From NCBI RefSeq assembly GCF_014836595.1, contig NZ_JACSQO010000002.1:434001-498000 (forward strand): a DNA stretch of 64,000 nucleotides, given 5' to 3'. Below the pieces are notes generated by a model. It was not told where the DNA came from and did not search any database. It worked only from the letters and a program-made list of their open reading frames with translations. This DNA is from Psychrobacillus faecigallinarum (GTDB lineage: Bacteria > Bacillota > Bacilli > Bacillales_A > Planococcaceae). How positions within the stretch are numbered: position 1 is the stretch's first letter; every line of letters starts with the position of its first letter. Position numbers and translations under genes: made by a program. Shown in pieces: positions 1-8,137 of this stretch.

Positions 1-348
1 TTTGAGCGTGATGGCGACGATATTTATTACGAGCTACCTTTAACCTTTGCTCAAGCGGCACTAGGAGACGAAGTAGAGATTCCAACTGTTCAAGGAAAAG
101 TTAAGCTTAAAATTCCTGCAGGTACACAGTCTTCTACAACATTCCGTCTTAAAGGAAAAGGTGTGAAAAATGTACATGGCTATGGTGTCGGTGATCAACA
201 TGTTATCGTAAAAGTAGTTACACCTAAAAAGCTTACAGAAAAACAAAAACAATTACTACGTGAATTTGCGGAAATCAGTGGAGATATTCCGGAAGAACAA
301 GGTAGTTCATTATTTGATAAAATCAAAAGAACAATAAAAGGCGAATAA
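1..348 (+). CDS. dnaJ: Chaperone DnaJ, C-terminal part (5' end outside window)
   Basis: The reading frame is open from base 1 to TAA at 346-348 and gives the last 115 residues of DnaJ. These cover the second half of the C-terminal substrate-binding beta-domain ([18 protein letters not shown], then the [14 protein letters not shown] stretch) and the dimerisation tail ending [10 protein letters not shown]. The J-domain and zinc fingers lie upstream of the window. DnaJ is the cytoplasmic Hsp40 that delivers unfolded clients to DnaK. It is followed at once by prmA, as in the B. subtilis hrcA-grpE-dnaK-dnaJ-prmA-rsmE-mtaB operon, so these genes are probably read through together. Confidence 0.96.
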   Translation, partial: FERDGDDIYYELPLTFAQAALGDEVEIPTVQGKVKLKIPAGTQSSTTFRLKGKGVKNVHGYGVGDQHVIVKVVTPKKLTEKQKQLLREFAEISGDIPEEQGSSLFDKIKRTIKGE

Positions 349-361
349 GGAGTTGGAGCAA

Positions 362-1306
362 GTGAAATGGTCGGAGCTATCTATTCACACTACTAATGAG
401 GCAGTGGAAGCGGTAAGCAATATTTTGCATGAGGCTGGTGCAAGTGGAGTAGTTATTGAGGATTCAGAAGAATTGGTTAGAGATAGAGAAGATATCTTTG
501 GAGAAATCTATAGCTTAAATCCAGATGATTTTCCGGTAGATGGTGTGCGAATAAAAGCTTATTTAGCCGAAACAAGCTTTTTATTGGAAACAGTAGAAGA
601 GATTAAGGTTGCGATCAACAACTTGCTAAATTTCAATATCGACTTAGGACATAATATAATCACAGTAACAGAAGTTGACGAGGAAGATTGGGCAACGGCT
701 TGGAAAAAATATTACCATCCTGTAAAAATCTCTAATCGATTTACTATTGTCCCAACATGGGAAGAATATGAAAGAGTTAACTCAGACGAGTTAATTATTG
801 AGTTGGATCCTGGTATGGCCTTTGGTACAGGTACACATCCAACGACTGTTATGTGCTTGCAAGCACTCGAGAAAACAGTTCAGCCAAATACTTCAGTAAT
901 TGATGTTGGAACTGGCTCAGGAGTTCTGTCAATAGGAGCAGCAAAGCTAGGGGCTTCTTCGATTCATGCTTTAGATCTTGATGAGGTAGCAGTAAAATCT
1001 GCAAAAGAGAATATTGCCATTAACAGAGTGGATGATATCGTTCAAGTTACTCATGGGAACCTACTTGATAATGTAACTGAACAAGCAGATATTGTTGTCG
1101 CAAATATACTAGCCGAAATTATTATGACCTTTACAGATGATGCCTATTCTATTGTTAAGCCTGGTGGACTATTTATCACTTCAGGTATTATTGCGACAAA
1201 GAAAGAAGATGTAAGAGAATCTTTACAGCAGTCAGGCTTTAAAGTGGATGAAGTCATGATGATGGAAGACTGGGTTACAATTATTTCTAGAAAGCCTGTA
1301 AAGTAA
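362..1306 (+). CDS. prmA: Ribosomal protein L11 methyltransferase
   Basis: SAM-dependent enzyme that trimethylates ribosomal protein L11 (314 aa). It has the N-terminal L11-recognition domain ([16 protein letters not shown]), the linker motif [19 protein letters not shown] motif [18 protein letters not shown] near residue 180, and the post-motif [14 protein letters not shown] at 353 is in frame but abuts the AAGGAG at 347-352 with no spacing. The GTG at 362 sits 9 nt from that AAGGAG and gives the N-terminus I recall for B. subtilis PrmA, so it is chosen. It begins 13 nt after the dnaJ stop, in the same operon. Confidence 0.95.
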   Translation: MKWSELSIHTTNEAVEAVSNILHEAGASGVVIEDSEELVRDREDIFGEIYSLNPDDFPVDGVRIKAYLAETSFLLETVEEIKVAINNLLNFNIDLGHNIITVTEVDEEDWATAWKKYYHPVKISNRFTIVPTWEEYERVNSDELIIELDPGMAFGTGTHPTTVMCLQALEKTVQPNTSVIDVGTGSGVLSIGAAKLGASSIHALDLDEVAVKSAKENIAINRVDDIVQVTHGNLLDNVTEQADIVVANILAEIIMTFTDDAYSIVKPGGLFITSGIIATKKEDVRESLQQSGFKVDEVMMMEDWVTIISRKPVK

Positions 1307-1319
1307 AGGGGTAATTATC

Positions 1320-2060
1320 TTGCAACGTTATTTTACAAAAGAGCCTGTAGGCGAAAACAATACTGTTACTATAACTGGAGAAGACGCGCATCACATGATT
1401 CAGGTGATGCGTATGTCTCCTAGTGACCATGTATATATAGTAAGTGAAAAAGATACTTATATTATGTCGATTGTACAAGGGACCTCTAAAGAAGTATTGC
1501 TAGAAGTCGTTGAAAAGCTGAAAGTTACAAACGAAATGCCTTTGCAAGTTTCAATTGTTTGTGGGCTACCTAAAGGAGACAAACTGGAACTTATAACTCA
1601 AAAGGGAACCGAGCTTGGTATGCATTCACTTTTCCCATTTGAAGCAAAGCGATCTATTGTAAAATGGGATAAAGCAAAAAACGATAAAAAGATTGGCAGA
1701 CTTCAAAAAATTGCTAAAGAAGCAGCAGAGCAATCGCATAGATCTTTTATTCCACAGATACATAATCCTGTAACGATGTTGGAACTTTTAGAAATTGCTA
1801 AACAGTATGATGTTAAATTTGTAGCAGATGAAGAAGATGCTAAACTAACAGAACGACAAAAGTTTGCCGACCAATTAAAAAAGGTGTATGATAAACAATC
1901 GATACTGATTGTTTTTGGTCCAGAGGGTGGATTGGACAGACAAGAGGTAAGGCAATTATTAGAAAATGATTTTAAACCTATTGCACTTGGACCTAGAATT
2001 TTAAGAACAGAAACGGCGCCATTATATGCGCTTGCTGCAATTTCCTATGAATATGAATGA
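1320..2060 (+). CDS. rsmE: 16S rRNA (uracil-1498-N3)-methyltransferase
   Basis: SPOUT-class methyltransferase of 246 aa that makes m3U1498 in 16S rRNA of the assembled 30S subunit. An N-terminal PUA-like domain (QRYFTKEPV, EDAHHMIQVMR) is followed by the trefoil-knot SAM site: FGPEGGLDRQE near residue 200 and LGPRILRTETAPLYAL at the end. The start is TTG at 1320 with AAAGGGG 7 nt upstream. It lies 13 nt after prmA and 15 nt before mtaB, which places it in the dnaJ-prmA-rsmE-mtaB rRNA/tRNA/protein modification cluster. Confidence 0.94.
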   Translation: MQRYFTKEPVGENNTVTITGEDAHHMIQVMRMSPSDHVYIVSEKDTYIMSIVQGTSKEVLLEVVEKLKVTNEMPLQVSIVCGLPKGDKLELITQKGTELGMHSLFPFEAKRSIVKWDKAKNDKKIGRLQKIAKEAAEQSHRSFIPQIHNPVTMLELLEIAKQYDVKFVADEEDAKLTERQKFADQLKKVYDKQSILIVFGPEGGLDRQEVRQLLENDFKPIALGPRILRTETAPLYALAAISYEYE

Positions 2061-2075
2061 AAGAGGTGTAAGGAT

Positions 2076-3416
2076 ATGTCATCCGTTGCATTCCATACAT
2101 TAGGCTGTAAAGTAAACCATTACGAAACAGAGGCTATTTGGCAACTGTTTAAGGATAATGGTTATGAACGTACGGATTTTGAAAAAAAATCTGATGTGTA
2201 TGTAATAAATACTTGTACTGTAACGAATACAGGAGACAAAAAAAGCAGACAGGTCATTAGACGTGCTATTCGTCAAAATCCTGATGCTGTTATTTGTGTT
2301 ACTGGATGTTATGCTCAAACTTCCCCTGCTGAAATTATGGCTATTCCAGGAGTAGATATTGTTGTCGGTACTCAAGAACGTACGAAAATGCTTGGTTATA
2401 TTGAACAATATAAAATGGAGCGTAAACCGATTAATGCAGTAGGAAACATTATGAAAAATCGTGTATATGAAGAGCTAGATGTGCCTTCATTTACTGACCG
2501 TACTCGTGCATCCTTGAAAATCCAAGAAGGTTGTAACAATTTCTGTACATTTTGTATCATTCCATGGGCTCGTGGTTTGATGAGATCCAGAGACCCTCAA
2601 GAAGTAGTAAGACAAGCCCAGCAACTAGTTGATGCAGGGTATTTAGAAATCGTGTTAACTGGTATTCATACTGGTGGATATGGAGAAGATTTAAAGGACT
2701 ATAATTTAGCTCAATTATTACGAGATATTGAGATGAATGTTAAGGGCTTGAAGCGTTTAAGAATTAGTTCCATTGAAGCAAGTCAGCTATCAGACGAAGT
2801 GATTGATGTATTAAAAGAATCTAAGATTGTAGTGAGGCATTTGCATATTCCTATACAATCGGGTTCCGATACGGTTCTTAAAAGAATGCGTCGTAAATAC
2901 ACGATGGAATTCTTCGCTAATCGCTTGGATCGCCTAAGAGATGCTCTTCCCGATTTAGCGATCACTTCAGATGTAATTGTAGGATTCCCAGGAGAAACGG
3001 AAGAGGAATTTATGGAAACATATAACTTTATCCGTGACCAAAGATTCTCTGAATTGCACGTTTTCCCATATTCAAAACGTACTGGTACACCAGCAGCTAG
3101 AATGGAAGACCAAGTAGATGAAGAGATTAAAAATGAACGTGTTCATCGCCTAATAACACTGAATGACCAATTGGCGGTAGATTATGCTTCTCGTTTCGAA
3201 GATGAGGTACTTGAAATTATTCCTGAGGAAGTAGTAAACAATGAATCAGGAGAGTCATTTGTAGAAGGATATACAGATAATTACTTAAAAGTTATTATTC
3301 CAGGTACGGAAGAGTTAATAGGTAAATTAGTGCGCGTAAAAATAACCCGGGCTGGATATCCACAAAATGAAGGACAGTTTGTACGAATATTAGAAGAAGT
3401 AAAAGAACTAGTGTAA
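2076..3416 (+). CDS. mtaB: tRNA t6A37 methylthiotransferase MtaB
   Basis: Radical-SAM methylthiotransferase (446 aa) that converts t6A37 to ms2t6A in tRNAs reading ANN codons. The N-terminal UPF0004 domain carries cluster cysteines C11, C47 (NTCTVT) and C78 (TGCYAQ). The radical-SAM motif CNNFCTFC holds C153, C157 and C160. A C-terminal TRAM domain (about residues 375-440) binds tRNA. The start ATG has AGAGGTGTAAGG upstream. The gene is followed by a strong terminator-like repeat at 3442, which probably ends the dnaJ operon. Confidence 0.95.
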   Translation: MSSVAFHTLGCKVNHYETEAIWQLFKDNGYERTDFEKKSDVYVINTCTVTNTGDKKSRQVIRRAIRQNPDAVICVTGCYAQTSPAEIMAIPGVDIVVGTQERTKMLGYIEQYKMERKPINAVGNIMKNRVYEELDVPSFTDRTRASLKIQEGCNNFCTFCIIPWARGLMRSRDPQEVVRQAQQLVDAGYLEIVLTGIHTGGYGEDLKDYNLAQLLRDIEMNVKGLKRLRISSIEASQLSDEVIDVLKESKIVVRHLHIPIQSGSDTVLKRMRRKYTMEFFANRLDRLRDALPDLAITSDVIVGFPGETEEEFMETYNFIRDQRFSELHVFPYSKRTGTPAARMEDQVDEEIKNERVHRLITLNDQLAVDYASRFEDEVLEIIPEEVVNNESGESFVEGYTDNYLKVIIPGTEELIGKLVRVKITRAGYPQNEGQFVRILEEVKELV

Positions 3417-3441
3417 CATTCATACTAAGCTTCTAACCTTA

Positions 3442-3488
3442 GACAAAGTACCCTGAGAGTTCAATTCTCGGGGTACTTTGTCATTTTT
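3442..3488 (+). terminator. Terminator hairpin after mtaB; copy 1 of a dispersed repeat
   Basis: A 17-bp stem (3442-3458 with 3466-3482, one T-G wobble) with a 7-nt loop is followed by ATTTTTG. Nearly the same hairpin and about 40 bases of its downstream flank recur after the PBP gene at 42482. The wobble pair here is a C-G pair in the other copy, which fits selection on RNA structure. Both copies sit directly behind a stop codon. Confidence 0.85.
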
Positions 3489-3843
3489 GAAGATAATTGA
3501 GTTCATATCTCCCCTGAACTCTAAGGGTTAGTAGTATCTACGAAAAGTCAGACGGTCAAACTGCTCAATCGGTAGCATGTGTTCAAGGTCATTGATTTGG
3601 TTTATTGTCCTCATGATATTTAACACGTTAAACCTTAATGTCATAGTAGATTTAGAAATTCAACACTTATTGATGTGCAAATGCTAGTCACTGAAGTGGA
3701 AGGAGCTAAGAATCCTACGAGGACAGCGCGCGGATCCGTTGCATTCAGACTTGCCCGTGAAAAGCAAGACGCTTGAAACTAAAATCGACGATTACATATT
3801 ATGTAGTAAAAATAAAAAAACTATTTGTTTTGTTTACAGTCTG
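3489..3843. other. Gene-free gap between mtaB and deoC
   Basis: No ORF with a plausible ribosome site was seen in about 350 bases. The first part continues the dispersed repeat. The middle is AT-rich with a D-arm-like fragment (GCTCAATCGGTAGC) but no tRNA fold. The last third (3689-3792) is a decayed intergenic repeat, listed separately. Confidence 0.7.
3689..3792. repeat. Decayed copy of a Bacillales intergenic repeat
   Basis: This roughly 100-bp stretch is more GC-rich than its flanks. It holds the ordered short motifs CACTGAAGTGGAAGGAG, GAGGACAGCGCGCGGATCC, TTGCCCGTGAAAAGCAAGACG and AAATCGACG. From memory it resembles the abundant intergenic repeat of many Bacillaceae/Planococcaceae (GAAGCGGAGG ... 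AACAGCGCGCGGATCC ... GCCCGCGGAAAGC ... GGAAATCAAC). Only one copy lies in the window, so membership cannot be proved here. Confidence 0.5.
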
Positions 3844-3877
3844 AAGCTAGTATGGCTTTCACACTAGCTTTTTTTTG
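3844..3877 (+). terminator. Rho-independent terminator upstream of deoC
   Basis: The 11-bp stem AAGCTAGTATG / CACACTAGCTT (one mismatch) has a 5-nt loop and a run of eight T. No gene immediately upstream explains it, since mtaB already ends with its own hairpin 360 bases earlier. It may back up that terminator or end an unannotated small transcript. Confidence 0.75.
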
Positions 3878-3927
3878 TTTTTATCAGTAATATTAAGAGG
3901 TACGTACAACTGGAAGGAGTTTATATG

Positions 3928-4599
3928 ATGACACAAAACATAGCCGCATTAATAGATCATACTCTATTAAAACAAGACGCAACAAAAACACAAATTGAAA
4001 AACTTTGCGAGGAAGCGAAACAATATAACTTTGCTTCTGTTTGTGTAAATCCTTCATGGGTAAAATTAAGCGCATCTTTATTAAAAAATTCACCTGCTAA
4101 AGTTTGTACAGTTATTGGCTTTCCATTAGGAGCTACTACTAGTGAAGTTAAAGCTTTCGAAACAACTAATGCTATCGATAACGGTGCTGAAGAAATTGAT
4201 ATGGTTATCAATGTAGGTGCTTTAAAGGATGAAGATTATGATTATGTCCAAAAAGACATAGAAGCAGTAGTTAATGCTGCAAAAGGCAAGGCAATAGTGA
4301 AGGTAATTTTAGAAACTTGCTTGTTAACGGATGAACAAATTATTAAAGCTAGTGAGTTATCTAAAACTGCTGGGGCAGATTTTGTCAAAACTTCTACTGG
4401 TTTTTCTACTGGAGGAGCAACAGTCAGCGCAGTGAAAATCATGCGTGAAACAGTTGGACCAGACCTTGGTGTCAAAGCTTCTGGTGGAGTTCGAAGCCTT
4501 GAAGATCTTGAAGCGATGGTAGATGCAGGAGCTACTCGAATAGGGGCAAGTTCTGGTATTGAGATTGTAAACGGATTAGAAAGTAAATCTGATTATTAA
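3928..4599 (+). CDS. deoC: Deoxyribose-phosphate aldolase
   Basis: Class I aldolase of 223 aa that splits 2-deoxy-D-ribose 5-phosphate into glyceraldehyde 3-phosphate and acetaldehyde in deoxynucleoside catabolism. Visible are IDHTLLK at the N-terminus, SVCVNPSWV, the Schiff-base lysine in [14 protein letters not shown], and the second active-site lysine in [10 protein letters not shown]. ATGs at 3925 and 3928 are both possible. AAGGAG at 3914-3919 is 8 nt from 3928 and 5 nt from 3925, so the second is preferred. It stands alone: no deoR, pdp or nupC neighbour is seen. Confidence 0.95.
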   Translation: MTQNIAALIDHTLLKQDATKTQIEKLCEEAKQYNFASVCVNPSWVKLSASLLKNSPAKVCTVIGFPLGATTSEVKAFETTNAIDNGAEEIDMVINVGALKDEDYDYVQKDIEAVVNAAKGKAIVKVILETCLLTDEQIIKASELSKTAGADFVKTSTGFSTGGATVSAVKIMRETVGPDLGVKASGGVRSLEDLEAMVDAGATRIGASSGIEIVNGLESKSDY

Positions 4600-4613
4600 T
4601 TAATGCCAAAGTA

Positions 4614-4642
4614 TTGACCAAGACTTTATTATACGGTATAAT
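4614..4642 (+). promoter_or_regulatory. SigmaA promoter of rpsU
   Basis: TTGACC at 4614-4619, a 17-bp spacer and a perfect TATAAT at 4637-4642 lie about 60 bases upstream of the rpsU start. Near-consensus strength suits a ribosomal protein gene. Confidence 0.88.
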
Positions 4643-4701
4643 TTTTTAGTACATAACACTTGGTTATGTACTGACGTGTGTTCGGAGGGAGGGAAAGAGA
4701 G

Positions 4702-4875
4702 ATGTCAAAAACTGTCGTTCGCAAAAACGAATCGCTTGAAGATGCTCTTCGCCGCTTCAAACGTACTGTATCTAAAAGTGGTACAATTCAAGAGGTTAGA
4801 AAGCGCGAGTTTTATGAAAAACCAAGCGTGAAACGTAAAAAGAAATCAGAAGCTGCACGTAAACGTAAGTGGTAA
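4702..4875 (+). CDS. rpsU: 30S ribosomal protein S21
   Basis: Small basic protein of 57 aa ([20 protein letters not shown], then the Lys/Arg-rich tail [14 protein letters not shown]), full length for bS21. It sits near the 30S platform beside the anti-SD region of 16S rRNA. The frame runs further upstream, but ATG 4702 has GGAGGGAGGG 8 nt before it and gives the family N-terminus. It has its own promoter and terminator. The yqeY gene that follows rpsU in B. subtilis is absent here. Confidence 0.97.
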   Translation: MSKTVVRKNESLEDALRRFKRTVSKSGTIQEVRKREFYEKPSVKRKKKSEAARKRKW

Positions 4876-4936
4876 TTTAATCCCAACCATCCCTACGTTC
4901 AAAACACGTACTGTATGATTAAAATTTACAATTATG

Positions 4937-4970
4937 TAAACCGAGAAAATTTATTTTCTCGGTTTATTTT
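4937..4970 (+). terminator. Terminator of rpsU
   Basis: Perfect 13-bp stem TAAACCGAGAAAA / TTTTCTCGGTTTA (4937-4949 with 4954-4966), loop TTTA, then T-rich sequence. Confidence 0.88.
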
Positions 4971-4977
4971 AATTTAT

Positions 4978-5003
4978 TGAAACTTTTTTGATTTTCAACC
5001 GTA
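4978..5003 (+). promoter_or_regulatory. SigmaW-type ECF promoter of nfeD-floA
   Basis: TGAAAC (4978-4983), a 16-bp spacer beginning with a T-run, and CGTA (5000-5003) match the sigmaW consensus exactly. In B. subtilis the equivalent yqeZ-yqfAB operon is sigmaW-dependent, so the regulation appears conserved. The start codon lies about 38 bases downstream. Confidence 0.82.
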
Positions 5004-5040
5004 AACAGTAATATACATATAGAAGAAGGGAGGTTTAAGT

Positions 5041-6369
5041 GTGAGATTAGCGCGGCTGTTTATTTCTTTTTGCTTATTACTTGCCGCATTTGCAATGGTT
5101 GTACCCTCTTTTTCAGCAGACACTCAGACTGTCTATAAGGTTCCTATATACGAAGAAGTAGAAGACGGCTTATATGCTTTCTTAAAAAGGTCTATAAAAG
5201 AAGCGGAGGAAGCAGAAGCAGATGCTATAATTTTTGATATAAATACTCCTGGTGGATTCGTAGACTCGGCAGAGAAAATCGTGAATTTGTTAGATTCAAC
5301 ACCTATTAGGAAAATAGCCTATATTAATTCGCAGGCATTATCGGCTGGAGCCTATTTAGCTCTACACACAGACGAGATTTATATGTCACCTAATGGGTCG
5401 ATGGGAGCAGCAGCAGTTATTGATAGCGCCGGAAATGCTGCTGACATGAAGGCAACTAGTGCCTGGAAGGCTAAAATGAGAAATGCAGCTGAAAGAACCG
5501 GCAAAGAACCTATTTATGCTCAAGCGATGGCAGACGAGTCTGTTGATCTTCCTGAGTACAGAGCGGGAGAAGGACAATTGTTAACGCTTTCAGCAAGAGA
5601 AGCAATAGAAGTCGGTTATTCAGAGGGAACGGTTGCTACTTTTGATGAATTGCTTAAAAAAAGCAATTTAACAGGAGCGAAAGTAGTTGAAACAAAGGAA
5701 GCTTTTGTAGAAACGCTAGCAAGAATTGTAACTAACCCAGTAGTAGTGCCGATTTTATTATCTCTTGCCAGCTTAGGGCTAATCCTAGAGTTATATTCTC
5801 CAGGTTTTGGAGTACCTGGAACGGTAGGTTTACTTTCTTTAGGTCTATTCTTTTACGGGCATCTTGTAGCAGGATTAGCAGGATATGAAACCTTTGTTTT
5901 ACTGGCACTGGGAATCCTGCTAGTAATAGCCGAATTCTTTATTCCTGGTGGGATTATTGGTATATTAGGTTTAGTAGCTATATTATTTAGCATAATATTA
6001 GCAGGTGGTAATCTTTTTTATATGAGCGTTGCGGTTTTAATAGCAATAACAGTAGCTATAATAGGAATGGTGATTATTGTGAAATTCTTCGGAAAAAAGG
6101 TTAGGTTATTAAACAAAATGATTTTGACGGATGCAACTACTACTGAAAAAGGATATGTGTCCAATCATAATCGTTTAGATTTAGTTGGAAAAATAGCTGA
6201 AACGATGACACCGCTTAGACCTTCTGGGACTATACGTATTGAGAACGAGCGCATCGATGCTGTATCCGACGGAAGTTTTATCGGAAAGGATAAGCAAGTG
6301 GTTATTATTAAGGTTGAAGGCTCTCGAATAGTTGTTCGAGAAGCAAGAGAAGGGGAGGCAACACAATGA
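5041..6369 (+). CDS. nfeD: NfeD-family membrane-bound ClpP-class serine protease
   Basis: Long-form NfeD protein of 442 aa (YqeZ type). A signal peptide (about residues 1-26) precedes a ClpP/SppA-like domain with the catalytic-serine motif [12 protein letters not shown] and GSMGAA. Several membrane segments (about 230-350) and a C-terminal OB-fold NfeD domain follow. These proteases are thought to work with stomatin/flotillin partners on the membrane, and here the partner floA overlaps by 4 nt. The start is GTG 5041 with GGGAGG upstream. Expression is probably stress-induced through the ECF promoter at 4978. Confidence 0.9.
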   Translation: MRLARLFISFCLLLAAFAMVVPSFSADTQTVYKVPIYEEVEDGLYAFLKRSIKEAEEAEADAIIFDINTPGGFVDSAEKIVNLLDSTPIRKIAYINSQALSAGAYLALHTDEIYMSPNGSMGAAAVIDSAGNAADMKATSAWKAKMRNAAERTGKEPIYAQAMADESVDLPEYRAGEGQLLTLSAREAIEVGYSEGTVATFDELLKKSNLTGAKVVETKEAFVETLARIVTNPVVVPILLSLASLGLILELYSPGFGVPGTVGLLSLGLFFYGHLVAGLAGYETFVLLALGILLVIAEFFIPGGIIGILGLVAILFSIILAGGNLFYMSVAVLIAITVAIIGMVIIVKFFGKKVRLLNKMILTDATTTEKGYVSNHNRLDLVGKIAETMTPLRPSGTIRIENERIDAVSDGSFIGKDKQVVIIKVEGSRIVVREAREGEATQ

Positions 6370-7367
6370 TTAGTGGTAGCATGATAGGTACAATAGTAAT
6401 AATTGTCATAGCTTTCATCCTATTATCGGTATTTTTAACATTTTTCCCGATAGCATTATGGATTTCAGCTATTGCAGCAGGAGTTAAAATTAGTATTTTT
6501 ACACTAGTAGGTATGAGATTACGTCGAGTAATTCCATCTCGTATTGTAAATCCTCTTATTAAAGCACATAAGGCTGGATTGAATGTAACTATCAATCAGT
6601 TAGAAAGCCATTACTTAGCTGGTGGTAACGTTGACCGAGTTGTCAATGCGCTTATCGCTGCACATCGTGCAAATATTGAGTTATCATTTGAACGTGCAGC
6701 AGCAATTGATTTAGCAGGCCGTGATGTACTAGAAGCAGTACAAATGTCCGTTAACCCGAAAGTAATTGAAACACCATTTATTGCAGGTGTTGCGATGAAT
6801 GGTATCGAAGTAAAAGCAAAAGCACGTATTACAGTTCGTGCCAATATTGACCGTTTAGTCGGTGGTGCTGGTGAAGAAACAATTGTAGCTCGTGTTGGTG
6901 AGGGTATCGTTAGTACAATTGGTTCGAGTGTAAGCCATGAACGCGTATTAGAAAACCCGGATTTAATTTCACAAACAGTTCTGTCTAAAGGGCTAGATTC
7001 TGGTACAGCATTTGAAATTCTATCGATTGATATTGCGGACGTTGATGTCGGCAAAAACATCGGTGCTGAATTACAAACAGAGCAAGCAGAAGCAGATAAA
7101 AAGATTGCTCAAGCTAAAGCAGAAGAACGTCGTGCAATGGCAGTAGCCTCAGAACAAGAGATGAAAGCGAAAGTTGTAGAGATGCGCTCTAAAGTCGTAG
7201 AGGCAGAAGCAGAAGTGCCACGTGCAATGGCTGAAGCTTTACGCGAAGGTAATATGGGTGTTATGGATTATATGAATTATAACAACATCAAAGCAGATAC
7301 TGGTATGAGAGACTCTATCAGCAAGGTTGGAAATGATAAACCTTCCACTGATGAGTTAAAAGACTAG
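6366..7367 (+). CDS. floA: Flotillin-like protein FloA
   Basis: SPFH/flotillin-like scaffold of functional membrane microdomains (333 aa). An N-terminal hydrophobic hairpin (about residues 5-45) anchors it. The SPFH region carries [22 protein letters not shown] and the conserved [16 protein letters not shown]. An Ala/Glu/Lys-rich coiled coil (about 235-290: [20 protein letters not shown]) drives oligomerisation. The ATG overlaps the nfeD stop (ATGA) with GGGGAGG 6 nt upstream. It belongs to the sigmaW-type nfeD-floA operon. Confidence 0.95.
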   Translation: MISGSMIGTIVIIVIAFILLSVFLTFFPIALWISAIAAGVKISIFTLVGMRLRRVIPSRIVNPLIKAHKAGLNVTINQLESHYLAGGNVDRVVNALIAAHRANIELSFERAAAIDLAGRDVLEAVQMSVNPKVIETPFIAGVAMNGIEVKAKARITVRANIDRLVGGAGEETIVARVGEGIVSTIGSSVSHERVLENPDLISQTVLSKGLDSGTAFEILSIDIADVDVGKNIGAELQTEQAEADKKIAQAKAEERRAMAVASEQEMKAKVVEMRSKVVEAEAEVPRAMAEALREGNMGVMDYMNYNNIKADTGMRDSISKVGNDKPSTDELKD

Positions 7368-7394
7368 TATTAGCGCAGAAAGGAGGACTTCTCC

Positions 7395-7847
7395 TTGGAA
7401 GGTTTAATACTACCCTTAATAATTATTATTCTTACTTCATTGTTTGGAAGAAAGAAGCAGGAAGAAAAACCTGCACCTAAGCCTGCACAGCCCAATATAC
7501 AAAGGGCTCCACAGCAAAAGCCGGTTGCTCAAAATCCTTTTAAAAGCTTAGGGGATTTAGCGAAAGAGTTTCAACAGGAGCAACAAACCAAAATGGAAAG
7601 AAAACCTCTTTCTGTACCTAAAGAAATACGGGTAGATGCTCCTCCGGTTATAGAAAAGGTCGGAAGGGAAGTAGGAAGAGACCAAGGTGTTCCGAGGTCA
7701 ACTGGCCGTCTTTCCGTACATCAAGTCAGCCAACGAAATGCTGCTAAAAATTCGGTTGTTCAAAATATTATGCCCGATACAAAAGAAGAGCTAATGCGTG
7801 CTATAGTTTTATCGGAGATATTAGCTCCTCCAAAATCAAAAAGATAA
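7395..7847 (+). CDS. Uncharacterised membrane-anchored protein after floA
   Basis: 150 aa; family not recognised with certainty. One N-terminal transmembrane segment (LILPLIIIILTSLF) is followed by a Lys/Pro/Gln-rich cytoplasmic tail with two short conserved-looking blocks: NPFKSLGDLAKEFQQE and, at the C-terminus, PDTKEELMRAIVLSEILAPPKS. The start TTG 7395 has AGGAGG 8 nt upstream. It lies 28 nt behind floA and before a strong terminator, so it is the third gene of the nfeD-floA operon. Its position corresponds to yqfB of B. subtilis, but I do not claim homology. A role as a flotillin-associated partner is inferred from context only. Confidence 0.7.
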   Translation: MEGLILPLIIIILTSLFGRKKQEEKPAPKPAQPNIQRAPQQKPVAQNPFKSLGDLAKEFQQEQQTKMERKPLSVPKEIRVDAPPVIEKVGREVGRDQGVPRSTGRLSVHQVSQRNAAKNSVVQNIMPDTKEELMRAIVLSEILAPPKSKR

Positions 7848-7848
7848 A

Positions 7849-7877
7849 TCATGAACACCCCTTTACATGCATAAATT
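7849..7877 (+). promoter_or_regulatory. Candidate sigmaE-type promoter of yqfCD inside the terminator
   Basis: TCATGAA (7849-7855; recalled consensus TCATATT), a 14-bp spacer and CATAAATT (7870-7877; consensus CATANNNT) lie within the floA-operon terminator. In B. subtilis yqfCD belong to the mother-cell sigmaE regulon. The -35 match is partial. Confidence 0.4.
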
Positions 7878-7897
7878 CATGTAAAGGGGTGTTTTTT
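7855..7897 (+). terminator. Terminator of the nfeD-floA operon
   Basis: Perfect 15-bp stem (7855-7869 with 7878-7892), 8-nt loop, then six T. The right arm and T-run form the first bases of the yqfC reading frame. Confidence 0.9.
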
Positions 7898-8137
7898 ATC
7901 AAACAATTATTTCCACTCCACGCGAGTATTATGATTGATAATTTTGATGACATTATTTTAGATTATGAAATTTCGCTTCTTCGATTATCAGATACGGAGT
8001 TAGTCTGTTCCTACAATCATCATCTACTAGAAATACAAGCTGAACGTTTATTTATAAAGTCGATGTCAATGGAACGCCTTCATCTTCAAGTAGATAAACT
8101 CCAGTGCTTTAAACTTACTAGGAAGGACAACGGCTAA
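7889..8137 (+). CDS. yqfC: Sporulation protein YqfC-like (YabP/YqfC family)
   Basis: Up to 82 aa; matches the short all-beta YabP/YqfC family in size, strand-like pattern (ISLLRLSDTELVCSY, LLEIQAERLFIKSM) and especially position directly before yqfD. The start is uncertain. The longest option is GTG 7889, which lies in the terminator stem. ATG 7930 would give 69 aa but lacks a ribosome site. An AAAGGGGTG at 7883 is placed for a start near 7898, where only ATC is in frame. Its stop shares one base with the yqfD start (TAATG), so the two are translationally coupled. It presumably acts in the mother cell with YqfD. Confidence 0.65.
   Translation: MFFIKQLFPLHASIMIDNFDDIILDYEISLLRLSDTELVCSYNHHLLEIQAERLFIKSMSMERLHLQVDKLQCFKLTRKDNG

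Noticed and set aside
3551..3600. tRNA-like D-arm (GCTCAATCGGTAGC) in the mtaB-deoC gap
   Set aside because: No anticodon arm, T-arm or acceptor stem can be paired around it.
6611..7060. 149-codon ORF antisense to floA
   Set aside because: Shadow of the conserved flotillin frame; no ribosome site or family match.
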